Shown piece after piece: positions 6,584 through 15,338 of a stretch of 44,888 nt of DNA. The notes under the pieces were generated by a model, which was not told the origin of the DNA, made no database searches, and saw only the letters and a program-made list of their open reading frames with translations. Origin of the DNA: Candidatus Gastranaerophilales bacterium (GTDB taxonomy: Bacteria; Cyanobacteriota; Vampirovibrionia; Gastranaerophilales; Gastranaerophilaceae); NCBI GenBank assembly GCA_944324185.1, contig CALUVI010000011.1:1-44888 (forward strand). The letters are read 5' to 3'. Every line of letters starts with the position of its first letter. Position 1 is the first letter of the stretch. Made by a program: the position numbers and the translations under genes.

Positions 6584-8155
6584 TTATCGTTTTATTCTAT
6601 CAGCCAGCTCTTTTGCGTATTCCATCTTAAATACCAGATTTAAAACAGTATAAATTCCGAGAGCTGATATCATTACTATAATTATTTTTACTATTTCAAA
6701 AACGTATTTTGGTAATTCCATACTATCACAACCCTTGCCGATAAACCAGCAGGCTGCAAATGTAATTATTCCCGCGATAACCATTTTTGCAAGGTTTATA
6801 AATAATGATTTATAATCCAGTTTTATTTTTTTATGTATAAATAGTCCAAGAAAAGTCGCATTAAATAAAGTTACAAATGACGTAGAAAGGGTAATTCCTG
6901 CAATTCCCATATCAAGTTTCAAGATTAAAAGCCAGTTCAGGATTGCTTTAAGCCCGATTGACGACATTGCAATTACAAAAGGTGTTTTAGAATCATTAAA
7001 CGCATAGTAAACTCTTGTTATAGAATCTCTGAAAACATACGGCAATATGGAGATTGAGAGGAAACACAAAGCTTCAGATACCATTACAACAGCATTAGCA
7101 TTGAACGCGCCGCGCTCAAATATAAGTGATATCCCGTCTTTTGCAAGAAGAAGTATCAGAATAAACATTGGAATGCCGACAAAAAACAACACACCGACAC
7201 CTTTATTAAAATATTTTTTTATTGCGTCTAAATCTCCTTCACCCGCAAGCCTTGAAAATATCGGGAAAAGAGGAACAAGAAACGCTGTAACCAGGATGCC
7301 TACCGGGAATTGGAAAATTCTGTTTGCAAAAACAACAGAAGTCCACGCGCCTTCCTTGAGAGTGGAGGCAAAAAACATATCTATATAAATACTTATCTGA
7401 CCGATTGTAGAACTCAATATTGCAGGGAAAAGAAGCTCGCAGATATTTTTGAACTGCGGATTGTTCCTGATATCAAGATTAGGCTTAATTCTATAACCTA
7501 TCTGCCTGATTTTCGGGAATTGTACAACAAGCTGGCATATTGCGCCGAGAGTTGTAGCTCCCGCAAGTACCACACCGGTTTTGTCATTACGAACAAGTGA
7601 TATTACTATAATCACAACCGTGCTCAGAATCATTGGCGAGAGGTTCGGCAAAATATACTGCTTATGGCAAATCAAAAGCCCGTAGTAAATTCCGATAATT
7701 CCGCCGATAAGAATAATCGGAGACATTATTCTAAAGTGTTCCGAGGCAAGCGCTACAAGCTCCGGCGCGCCTGCTGAGATTATAATCCCCATTATTTTAT
7801 CTGCAAAAAAGAAACCTAAGATTGCGCAAGCAGCAAAAAATATAAAAGATACCGTCAAAAATGTATTATAAAGCCTGTTTACAACCTCATCCGGTTTAGA
7901 GTCAAAATCCGGTATCAGCTTTGAAAATACGGCAACCGCTGCACTATGAAAAGGACCTCCGACTCCGCCTAAGATAATGATTGCAAGCGACGGTATTTGA
8001 AGCGCGTAGAAATAAGCATCAGATACGAGAGTTGCGCCGTAAAAATTTGCAACGACCATATCTCTTACAAACCCCATAAACTTGCTTGCAACGGTTACAA
8101 GTGCAATGAGCCATGCGGCTTTTAAAACGCTAACTTCCTTATTCGTCTCTGTCAT
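6584..8155 (-). CDS. murJ: Lipid II flippase MurJ (MviN family)
   Basis: A 523-aa polytopic membrane protein with about 14 hydrophobic segments, the expected size for MurJ (about 510-530). The N-terminus (AAWLIALVTVASKFMGFVRD then VANFYGATLVSDAYFYALQIP) is the conserved MviN start, with the Arg and Asp of the first helix. MurJ moves lipid-linked peptidoglycan precursors across the inner membrane. It overlaps the upstream SpoIID-type gene by 17 bp, and tRNA-Ser follows two bases after its stop, so it lies in a cysS-spoIID-murJ-tRNA transcription unit. The ribosome site (GTAGAAAAGT) is weak, consistent with translational coupling. Confidence 0.93.
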   Translation of the reverse strand: MTETNKEVSVLKAAWLIALVTVASKFMGFVRDMVVANFYGATLVSDAYFYALQIPSLAIIILGGVGGPFHSAAVAVFSKLIPDFDSKPDEVVNRLYNTFLTVSFIFFAACAILGFFFADKIMGIIISAGAPELVALASEHFRIMSPIILIGGIIGIYYGLLICHKQYILPNLSPMILSTVVIIVISLVRNDKTGVVLAGATTLGAICQLVVQFPKIRQIGYRIKPNLDIRNNPQFKNICELLFPAILSSTIGQISIYIDMFFASTLKEGAWTSVVFANRIFQFPVGILVTAFLVPLFPIFSRLAGEGDLDAIKKYFNKGVGVLFFVGIPMFILILLLAKDGISLIFERGAFNANAVVMVSEALCFLSISILPYVFRDSITRVYYAFNDSKTPFVIAMSSIGLKAILNWLLILKLDMGIAGITLSTSFVTLFNATFLGLFIHKKIKLDYKSLFINLAKMVIAGIITFAACWFIGKGCDSMELPKYVFEIVKIIIVMISALGIYTVLNLVFKMEYAKELADRIKR

Positions 8156-9788
8156 ACTTTTCTACCAGTTCCACATACAAAGTTACAGACCTGCCTAATG
8201 TCGGAGGATAATAAACAACGGTATTTTCGCCGTCTTCTATGTATCTTGAAATATCTATTTTATAATCTTTCTGAAAAATCGTTTTTGAAACAGGAAATTC
8301 GTGAACTTTTCCGTTTATCATTACAGCGATTTTGGCAGCAGTAGAATTTGTAATAATAATTCTTGCTCTCCCTACAGGCGCCCAGAATGTCTGTTTAACC
8401 TCTTCACCGCAAACAGTTACAGGCATTGTACCAAGATTTATGCCGGAATAATAATGTCTCAAAATGTTATAATACGGCTGATCTAATTTATTTGCCATAT
8501 ATCCGGCGCCGTACTGGCTCATCCCGACTCCGTGTCCGAAACCGCCGCCGTTTATAGTTATATCCGTAACATTACCGTAATTATCAAGCTGCTTTTCAAT
8601 GATTATATTGGCGCTCGGAAGTGAAATTCCGTCTTTCTGGAACACTCTTCTTATAACAAGCTCTTTTGCAATCCGGTAACACCCTCTGTCAGTCATAAGT
8701 TCGACTTCAATGGCTTTTCCGGAAGCGCCGCGTTTCATAACTTTTATGTCTTTAATATGCCCCAGCTCATCCCCCTGATTGAAAGCCGGATGTATAAAAC
8801 CTGTCTTAGACTGGGCTACAAGCGTAGATTTAAGAATATTTTCCAATTCTCCGACCGCCCAGGTTTTCTGCCATCTGTAATACGGTGATTCTATATCATA
8901 AGAAGGGATTTTTGATTCATAAAACTCTTTTGCCTTCTCTTCTTCATCAAGCGGTTTAAATTCTTCTTTATCAGGAACTGCAACCAGATAAGGCTTTGAT
9001 ATAGACGGAAACATTTTTGTATTAGGGTCGGAAAAAGCATTTGAATAACTCTCCGTATACCCTCCGGCAGTAGAGCTATATAGAGCAAGAATCGGTTCGT
9101 TGTCATACAGTGCAACTATTCCGTCTGTCTCCATTACAGCGCGGGTTGAAAGGTCATCTTCCGTATTTACGCCGTAGTAAACCTGACTTGCAACACTGTC
9201 AACCACGTTAAACTCTTCGTAAGCCTGAGTTCTCGTAGACAGTACATAATTTCTTGCAGCTACCGCCTGAGCCTTCAAAGCTTCAAGACCGAACCTTACC
9301 GGCATTTCATTAGGTACAACGCCTTTCAAATATTCCTGAACTTCTACCAGATTAACCAGATAAAACCCTTTTCTGTCAGGGTGTTGAACTATTTCAAACG
9401 CGCCGTGATACAAAGCAGGCTTTCCTTTTCGTCTTAACTCTTTTACCCCGAGCACGCCCTGCGGGCAGACTATAACAAAATCTCTCAAAGTTCCGACTTT
9501 GCCGTTTATTATTAAATCAAGCCCCATAACTCCGTTATTAATTGTCATCTCGGTATCAGCAGGAACAGAAACTATAGGCTTTCTTGTCTCTTTGTCACAA
9601 ATCTCACAATCGGCAGTTCCGTATACCGTAACCTGCTGCTTTAAAACATTCTGGAATTTATTATCTGTAAGCCCGACTCTTATGACATTATCAGCAAAAA
9701 CAGGATTAAACGCAGCAAAACCAAACATTAGCAGAAAAAATACTAACAAAATGCCTGATACTCTCATCTGCTTAAATTTCCTTCTCAC
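8139..9788 (-). CDS. SpoIID/LytB-domain protein, peptidoglycan-acting, exported
   Basis: A 549-aa protein with an N-terminal signal segment (GILLVFFLLMFGFAAF, then an Ala-Asp cleavage-like site near residue 33). The SpoIID/LytB domain shows the hallmarks YLKGVVPNEMP (catalytic-type Glu), LKAQAVAARNYV, a YYG turn and GGGFGHGVGMSQYGA near the end. SpoIID enzymes are lytic transglycosylases that cut denuded glycan; LytB-type relatives enhance amidases. No sporulation genes are visible, so a wall-remodelling role next to murJ is more likely. The start is GTG 9788 with GGAGAG about 11 nt upstream; ATG 9767 is an alternative. The C-terminal 100 residues look like a beta-rich extra domain. Confidence 0.85.
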   Translation of the reverse strand: MRRKFKQMRVSGILLVFFLLMFGFAAFNPVFADNVIRVGLTDNKFQNVLKQQVTVYGTADCEICDKETRKPIVSVPADTEMTINNGVMGLDLIINGKVGTLRDFVIVCPQGVLGVKELRRKGKPALYHGAFEIVQHPDRKGFYLVNLVEVQEYLKGVVPNEMPVRFGLEALKAQAVAARNYVLSTRTQAYEEFNVVDSVASQVYYGVNTEDDLSTRAVMETDGIVALYDNEPILALYSSTAGGYTESYSNAFSDPNTKMFPSISKPYLVAVPDKEEFKPLDEEEKAKEFYESKIPSYDIESPYYRWQKTWAVGELENILKSTLVAQSKTGFIHPAFNQGDELGHIKDIKVMKRGASGKAIEVELMTDRGCYRIAKELVIRRVFQKDGISLPSANIIIEKQLDNYGNVTDITINGGGFGHGVGMSQYGAGYMANKLDQPYYNILRHYYSGINLGTMPVTVCGEEVKQTFWAPVGRARIIITNSTAAKIAVMINGKVHEFPVSKTIFQKDYKIDISRYIEDGENTVVYYPPTLGRSVTLYVELVEKYDRDE

Positions 9789-9809
9789 AATTAAAACAAC
9801 TCTCCTATT

Positions 9810-11186
9810 TTACCCCTTTAGTTCCCAAACGGTACCGTCTTTAGAATCTTTTAGTATAATTCCGGCTTTGTCTAAGGCTATTCTGATTTTGTCTGCAACA
9901 TCCCAGTTTTTCTCAGAACGCGCAATTCTTCTCTTCTCAATAATTTCATCCATTGATGAATATTTTTCGCCGAGTTCTGTACTAATTTCTTCCAGCTTTT
10001 TGCTTAATTCTTCTTCTGACAATTTAGCTTTTTCAAAAGTAAAACCTAAAGTTGAAGCAAGCTTAAACAAAAGAGTATAAGCGTAAGGAACATCTTTATT
10101 TGCTTTGTTTGCAAGATCAAACAGAACTGCAAGCGCCTTTGATGTATTCAAATCCTCATCCATTGCAGAGACAAAGTCTTTATACTCATCTAATTGAGTA
10201 ATATCAAGATTTTCATCAACAGGAGTCTGTTTTGCGTTAAGCATTCTTTTAACTCCGTTTGCTGCTGCCTGCAAAGCTTCATCGGAAAATTCAACCGGCA
10301 TTCTGTAATGATTGGTCAAAATAAAGAATCTTATTGTATTAGCGTCATAATTCTTGAGTAAATCATCTATTGTAAGGAAATTACCCAGAGATTTTGACAT
10401 TTTTTCTTTGTTAATTGTTACAAACCCGTTATGCAGCCAGTAATTAACGAACTTGCATCCGTTTGCGCACTCTGATTGCGCAATCTCGTTTTCGTGATGC
10501 GGAAATATCAAATCAGCGCCGCCAGCGTGAATATCAATTGTCCTTCCCAAATACTTTCTGCTCATTGCGGAACACTCAATATGCCAGCCCGGACGTCCGA
10601 CACCCCAGGGAGAATTGTATCCGAACTTTTCATCCCTTTTCCATAATGCAAAATCAAGCGGATCCTCTTTATGTTCTCCGACTTCAATTCTTGCCCCGCT
10701 TTCAAGCTGGTCTATCGGCTGCTTTGAAAGATAGCCGTATCTCGGGAATTTCTTAACCCTGAAATACACATCACCGTCAGCTTCGTAAGCATACCCTTTA
10801 TTTATTAACTCTTTTACAATCGCAATCATCTCGCCGAGAGTCTTTGTTGCAAAAGGTTCAATATCAGGCTTCAAATTATTCAAAGCCTTCATGCTTTCAG
10901 AAAACTTTTTATACCAGTATGTAGAAACCTCTTCCAGAGTTTTACCCTCTGTTTCCGCTTTTTTAAGGATTTTATCATCTACATCCGTGACATTTCTGCA
11001 ATAAGTTACGTCATACCCTCTGAATTTCAGGTATCTGTATAAAACATCCCAGGTTATATAGCATCTTGCATGTCCTAAATGTGCATTATCATACACTGTA
11101 GGTCCGCAAACATACATTTTAACTTTGTTTTCTTCAATAGGCTTAAATTCTTCTATCTGATTTGTGTAAGAGTTGTGTAATTTCAT
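9810..11186 (-). CDS. cysS: Cysteinyl-tRNA synthetase
   Basis: A 458-aa class I aminoacyl-tRNA synthetase, the usual CysRS length. Visible are the zinc and HIGH-region pattern CGPTVYDNAHLGHARCYI, the WHIECSAMS motif, the HHENEIAQSE zinc-binding motif, and KMSKSLGNF for the KMSKS loop, followed by a helical anticodon-binding tail. It charges tRNA-Cys with cysteine in the cytoplasm. The ATG at 11186 has a GGGGAG site. It is first in the leftward unit; the SpoIID-type gene follows after 21 bp. No T-box-like leader is apparent in the 95-bp gap upstream. Confidence 0.97.
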   Translation of the reverse strand: MKLHNSYTNQIEEFKPIEENKVKMYVCGPTVYDNAHLGHARCYITWDVLYRYLKFRGYDVTYCRNVTDVDDKILKKAETEGKTLEEVSTYWYKKFSESMKALNNLKPDIEPFATKTLGEMIAIVKELINKGYAYEADGDVYFRVKKFPRYGYLSKQPIDQLESGARIEVGEHKEDPLDFALWKRDEKFGYNSPWGVGRPGWHIECSAMSRKYLGRTIDIHAGGADLIFPHHENEIAQSECANGCKFVNYWLHNGFVTINKEKMSKSLGNFLTIDDLLKNYDANTIRFFILTNHYRMPVEFSDEALQAAANGVKRMLNAKQTPVDENLDITQLDEYKDFVSAMDEDLNTSKALAVLFDLANKANKDVPYAYTLLFKLASTLGFTFEKAKLSEEELSKKLEEISTELGEKYSSMDEIIEKRRIARSEKNWDVADKIRIALDKAGIILKDSKDGTVWELKG

Positions 11187-11281
11187 TCTTGCTCCCCAAT
11201 ATTTACAGGCAGAAATTTCTTCTGCACAACAATACTACAACAAACAGAAACGCATGTCTATTAAAGGATTAGGAAAAACTC

Positions 11282-13231
11282 TTATTTATCTTCCGAAAGT
11301 CCCATTTTCTTGGCATTTGCTCTTCTTGTGTTACTGTAAGTGAGCATAGGAATCAAAATACCTAAGATTACCGGAGAAATAAATACGGTTGAAATAAATC
11401 CTGGAAGCGAGTTTAGACCTCTTGCCATTTTAGCAATTCTGTTATGCTTAATCTCGCCGGAACCTTTCATTAATTTTGAAATAACTTCATTTTTAGCATT
11501 CTTATCAGTTACTTCAAATTTTTCAAACAAATCAAGTATTTTCTTATTCTTTTCTTCTTTTGTTAAGCCTTTGATTGAATCAAGCGTAAATGTTTTTTCA
11601 TTAAACATCTGTGATTTATTTTCCGATTTAGAAAGAATTTTTTCCAGATCGCCGCCTTTGTTGTCAACAAAATTAGCAAAATTCATAAGCTTGGCTTTAG
11701 AATCAATATTTCCGTATATTGCATCCAAATCTGCAACAGACAAAACTTCCAAATCACTGTACGGATTTATAACATCCAAAAATTTATTAATTGCATTTTT
11801 ACCGTCGGAAGCTCTGTTTGTAAGAACAAAACCAACGTTATCTTCATAACTTTTTACGAGCATCTTGGTTAACATCGGTACTGCAAATACAACAGAGAGT
11901 GATGAAACAGTATCTCTCAGAAGAATCTCGTAAATTTCTGTCATATCTTTTTTGCCGTTCTCATCAACAGATGCTCTTTCCCAGGCGTGCTTTCCTCTCG
12001 GCCATAACAAACCTAAAGTCGCAAGAAGAGCAAATGTGGTTTTTGAGAAATTATATCCTGTATATTCAAGAAGAGCCTGACATTTTTCAGGAATTTTCTT
12101 TGTCGAGAAATTTCCGAGCTTTGAGAAAAATCCGTCTGAATTTATACCTCTGCCCTGAAAACTAGGATTTGAAGCCGTTTCATTTTTTTGAGCCTCATTT
12201 TTCTTTGCAGCTTCTTCCTTCTGCTTCTTCTCCTTCAAATGCTTCATTGTATTAGCACCCGGAGAAACTTTAGAAGGAGCGTACAATTTAGGCAGGATTG
12301 ATAAGCCCCCGAGAGTTATCACAACATTTGCAATATTCGTTAAAAGACGTTTGCCGGCAAAATTGTTTTTTATATTTTCTATTGCACGGGCATCAATCGA
12401 AGAATAATCAGCATTGTTAATGATTGCATCGTCGCTGAAATCTTTCAAAGCCCTCATTGTTTCGGCAGAGCCAAAACCTGCTTTTGCAGCACCTTCGCCT
12501 ACGATAACCTTGTTTACATTAAACAACTCGTCAGAGTTTTCAACCATTTTGTTGTTAAATTTTTCAACAATATTTCCCAGAGCTTCTTTTTTAACTTTTT
12601 TGTCTCCGGAATCGTATCTTTCAAACTCTTTTACTATATAATTAATAGATTCCTTAGCATTTTTATCGTTCGGAACAGTATCTCTGTATATTTTGCTCAA
12701 ATTAAATTTACAGAATTCCTCTCTGAGCTTTTTGGAATCATTCATTACTGATCTGTCAAACTCAGGGCTGGAAATCATTGACTTGAAATTTTCACCGAGA
12801 CGCTTGATAAGTCTTGTATTTGTATTTGTTGACTTACAGAACTTTCCGGTTACGGCAAGAACAGCCGGAGCAACCGCTATAATGTAAGGTCCTGTTATCC
12901 CTTCTCTTCCGAGAACTTCAAAACCCTCCTGAATATTGTATTCACCCGTAACTTCTCTATCGCGGTGGAAGCCTGTCCAAACACGCGGCGCTGTCATACC
13001 CAAACCGTCCTGAATAAGGAAGGAGACTAAATATCCCTTGCTTTCAATCCACTGCATTATAAAGCTTGATGCTCCGAGCATAGACATACCGAGAGATTTA
13101 AAAGAAGGATTTGCTGCTTTTAAATTCCTGTTAATAGCGCTATTGTGTGAGCCTGAAACCTTCTCATCGTTTTTTTGCTTATACTGATTATTAAACAAAT
13201 TCGATTGAGAGTTAATAGAAGATATTTTCAA
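11282..13231 (-). CDS. Uncharacterised lineage-type membrane protein with NPSF motifs
   Basis: A 649-aa protein I do not recognise. It begins MKISSINSQSNLFNNQ without a classical signal peptide, then carries KAANPSFKSLG (about residue 40). A related motif, ASNPSFQGRG, recurs about residue 358 after a Lys/Glu-rich segment. Hydrophobic stretches appear near residues 48-62, 108-122, 298-315, about 395-412, about 440-460 and 615-635, so it is probably an integral membrane protein with helical linkers. The start is TTG 13231, preceded by GGGGCGGAATA. It reads alone, 95 bp upstream of cysS. Such Phe-x-Gly-like repeats also occur in the giant protein at 42340-44888. Confidence 0.75.
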   Translation of the reverse strand: MKISSINSQSNLFNNQYKQKNDEKVSGSHNSAINRNLKAANPSFKSLGMSMLGASSFIMQWIESKGYLVSFLIQDGLGMTAPRVWTGFHRDREVTGEYNIQEGFEVLGREGITGPYIIAVAPAVLAVTGKFCKSTNTNTRLIKRLGENFKSMISSPEFDRSVMNDSKKLREEFCKFNLSKIYRDTVPNDKNAKESINYIVKEFERYDSGDKKVKKEALGNIVEKFNNKMVENSDELFNVNKVIVGEGAAKAGFGSAETMRALKDFSDDAIINNADYSSIDARAIENIKNNFAGKRLLTNIANVVITLGGLSILPKLYAPSKVSPGANTMKHLKEKKQKEEAAKKNEAQKNETASNPSFQGRGINSDGFFSKLGNFSTKKIPEKCQALLEYTGYNFSKTTFALLATLGLLWPRGKHAWERASVDENGKKDMTEIYEILLRDTVSSLSVVFAVPMLTKMLVKSYEDNVGFVLTNRASDGKNAINKFLDVINPYSDLEVLSVADLDAIYGNIDSKAKLMNFANFVDNKGGDLEKILSKSENKSQMFNEKTFTLDSIKGLTKEEKNKKILDLFEKFEVTDKNAKNEVISKLMKGSGEIKHNRIAKMARGLNSLPGFISTVFISPVILGILIPMLTYSNTRRANAKKMGLSEDK

Positions 13232-13569
13232 TATTCCGCCCCTATATTCCGACTAAGTGTACCTGTTACACTATTATATGTTTTTGTCCAGTATTCGACA
13301 AGACAGAGTATATACGATTGTAAGAAAAATTTACAAATACATATAGTTACATGTATACCCGACTAACTTTATCCCTTCAAACCCTATATCTTTTAGTCTT
13401 CCGCGTAACATTTTATACAAAATGTTATACGGAAGACTAAAAGGCGGATGCGGAATTTAAAAATAACATTTGTAGATTTCACTAAAGCAGCCGCCCCAAA
13501 ATCTACGTGCATAGCACCAAAATATTATGCAGCGGCTATACATCAGTGATACAACCCAAAAGGAGTCTT
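13232..13569. other. Divergent intergenic region with two RNA-like structures
   Basis: No gene is visible. It separates the leftward 649-aa gene from the rightward amber-interrupted ORF. A long palindrome (13390-13443) and a second foldable segment (13484-13533, AGCCGC...GCGGCT with inner TGCATA/TATGCA) precede the rightward ORF. The second lies close enough to its ribosome site to act as a structured leader, but I recognise no known riboswitch. Confidence 0.4.
13390..13443. repeat. 54-bp near-perfect palindrome
   Basis: Two 25-bp arms (13390-13414 and 13419-13443) pair with only two adjacent mismatches around the 4-base loop ATAC. As RNA it would form a very stable hairpin. There is no T-run right after it on the plus strand, and it lies between divergent genes where a terminator is not expected. 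It may be a small mobile palindromic element, a regulatory hairpin or a protein-binding site. Confidence 0.7.
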
Positions 13570-13851
13570 ATGGAAATTAATTCTTACAACACTTATTCAA
13601 TTTTGTCCTCATCATAGGAAAAAAACAACAAAGAGATTGAAGACATTCTCAAAAAAGCTGAAAAAATGTGTGATTTAACCTCTGTTAATTCTGCCAAATC
13701 TTTTATTAAAGATAACTGGAATATTGAAGGCTGTGTAAAGTCATACTTTCTTGCCCCTGACTGTTTTTTAAATATCAGAGAATCGAATAAAAACTATGTC
13801 GTAAATTTTGTCTGCAAAACCGAAAATATTAGTTATTACTTTAATAAATAA
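13570..13851 (+). pseudogene. Small ORF interrupted by an in-frame amber codon
   Basis: A strong site (AAAAGGAGTCTT) precedes ATG 13570. The reading frame gives MEINSYNTYSILSSS, then TAG at 13615-13617, then continues open for 77 more codons to a TAA ending at 13851. The downstream frame contains internal ATG 13666 (MCDLTSVNSAKSF). Without the TAG the product would be about 93 aa. The next gene starts 14 bp later. TAG is a normal stop elsewhere in the window (kdsA, aroA, NfeD and others), so recoding is unlikely. The likeliest readings are a recent nonsense mutation, or a short leader peptide followed by a separately started 61-aa protein. The function is unknown. Confidence 0.55.
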
Positions 13852-13865
13852 GAAAGGAGATTTGA

Positions 13866-15254
13866 ATGTTTAAAAGTTTTGATGAAAACAAGATGCTGAT
13901 AAAACGGGAAATCAATATTGCCATGCCCTATAGAGCTGCAGTTGAGAGTGATATTAAAGTTAAAAAAGTCTCTGATACCGCTGAGTTTGACATTGATTCT
14001 ATAAATGAGCGTTTGGGAGCGGGAGACAAAGATGCATTAAAAGAGCTGGAAGCTCAGAAAATTTCTTACTCATTAATTGAAAATGCAAACGGATACACTG
14101 TTAAGTACAGTTATGAAGGCAATAATTATACAATTGTTTACTTTGCGCCGGAAACGCCTGTAACAGATGATGGCGGAGCTGAAAATACAGGTGATACCGG
14201 AAATGTCGGCGGAACAGAAGAGACAGACGCACCTTCTGATGTTGATGAACCGGACGCGCCGGTCACGCCGGAAGAGCCTGAAGAAACAGAAGAACCTGAT
14301 TTTGTATTTGATTACTCATCAGCAGGTGTTGATGAAGATGTTAAAGCAGAGGATCTTTATAACGAAGATAAAGTTGAAAACAGAGAACTCAAATTTCTGG
14401 ACAGCATAAGTAATGTAGATTCAGATGCTGATGCCGGAGGGTGGGACGACTTGTTTGCAGAGCTTGAAAAAATGAAGCCGCAATTGAAAGAGTATATGAA
14501 GCAGCAGCTTGAAAAGTACGGATTTGTATATGACGAAGAAACTGCTGATAAACTCTTGAACCAATTTATAACAGAGGCGGTTGAAGCACTAATTTCTGAT
14601 ACATCACTCAGAAATTTTCTTGATAAACACCCTAAATACAAAGCTCAACACGAACCGTTGGAAACAGTAGAGGATCTGATAAACTACATTAAAGACAAGC
14701 TGGATTTAACAAAGGAAGAAACCGGCTCTCAATATAATATGAGTTCGCTTGTTGACAAAAATGAAACACCGTACGCAAATAAATGGTATCTGGACCTGTT
14801 TGAAAATACTGATGAGAATAAAGAACAGGATAACATGGTTGCTATTAATGTGGCACATAACTCTGATTACAGTGTTTATCTGGATGAAGGCGAATATCTT
14901 CTTGAAACGGCAGATTACTTCCTGACAGAAGATGAAAAAGAATTGAAAAAGATTTTGGAAATGGTCAGAGGATATAAGTCCGGACCTGGAGTAACAAACA
15001 AAGATGAAGCCATTGAATATATTGATAAATATGCAGAATACCTGAGAAAAGTGCTTGGTCACAGATATGGTTTAATGCCGACAGAAGAATTCAATCAAGT
15101 ATTTAACAATATTGTTTCTTCATTCAAATCCGGTGATGCACTTGAGCCTAATGACGCTGGTATAATTATCATAAGCGAGATGCTTCAAAAATTTGATAAA
15201 CAGGTAGAAGAAGAAATACAAAAAGCTTATCTTGAATATCTGGAAAATTCTTAA
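13866..15254 (+). CDS. Acidic uncharacterised 462-aa protein
   Basis: I do not recognise this protein. It has no signal peptide or membrane segment. Residues 1-97 form a small mixed domain ending in strands (YTVKYSYEGNNYTIVYF). Residues about 98-145 are a Glu/Asp/Pro/Thr/Gly-rich linker (repeated PEE, EET and DAP units). The remaining 310 residues are helical and acidic, with many Glu-Lys pairs and a long C-terminal amphipathic region. The ATG at 13866 follows AGAAAGGAGATTTGA. It lies 14 bp after the amber-broken ORF and ends just before a strong terminator, so the two probably form one transcript. The strong acidity and linker suggest a scaffold or secreted effector-like protein, but nothing proves it. 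Confidence 0.75.
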   Translation: MFKSFDENKMLIKREINIAMPYRAAVESDIKVKKVSDTAEFDIDSINERLGAGDKDALKELEAQKISYSLIENANGYTVKYSYEGNNYTIVYFAPETPVTDDGGAENTGDTGNVGGTEETDAPSDVDEPDAPVTPEEPEETEEPDFVFDYSSAGVDEDVKAEDLYNEDKVENRELKFLDSISNVDSDADAGGWDDLFAELEKMKPQLKEYMKQQLEKYGFVYDEETADKLLNQFITEAVEALISDTSLRNFLDKHPKYKAQHEPLETVEDLINYIKDKLDLTKEETGSQYNMSSLVDKNETPYANKWYLDLFENTDENKEQDNMVAINVAHNSDYSVYLDEGEYLLETADYFLTEDEKELKKILEMVRGYKSGPGVTNKDEAIEYIDKYAEYLRKVLGHRYGLMPTEEFNQVFNNIVSSFKSGDALEPNDAGIIIISEMLQKFDKQVEEEIQKAYLEYLENS

Positions 15255-15267
15255 TAATAGAATACTA

Positions 15268-15311
15268 AAAAAAGTCTGGTCAGATATTAATTATCTGACC
15301 AGACTTCTTTA
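15268..15311 (+). terminator. Intrinsic terminator between the acidic protein and kdsC
   Basis: A perfect 14-bp stem (AAGTCTGGTCAGAT at 15272-15285 with its complement at 15293-15306) around a 7-nt loop, followed by CTTTATATTT on the plus strand and preceded by an A-run, so it can act on both strands. It separates two convergent genes. Confidence 0.85.
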
Positions 15312-15338
15312 TATTTACCCATTTACCCCTTTACCCAT

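Noticed and set aside
8139-9788. Evidence of sporulation from the SpoIID-type gene
   Set aside because: SpoIID/LytB domains are common in non-sporulating bacteria, and no other sporulation genes or Gram-positive traits are present; kdsA and kdsC indicate LPS.
13570-13851. Genetic-code change with TAG read as an amino acid
   Set aside because: Many full-length genes here (kdsA, aroA, NfeD, DUF1858, HD-GYP) end in TAG at the expected C-terminus.
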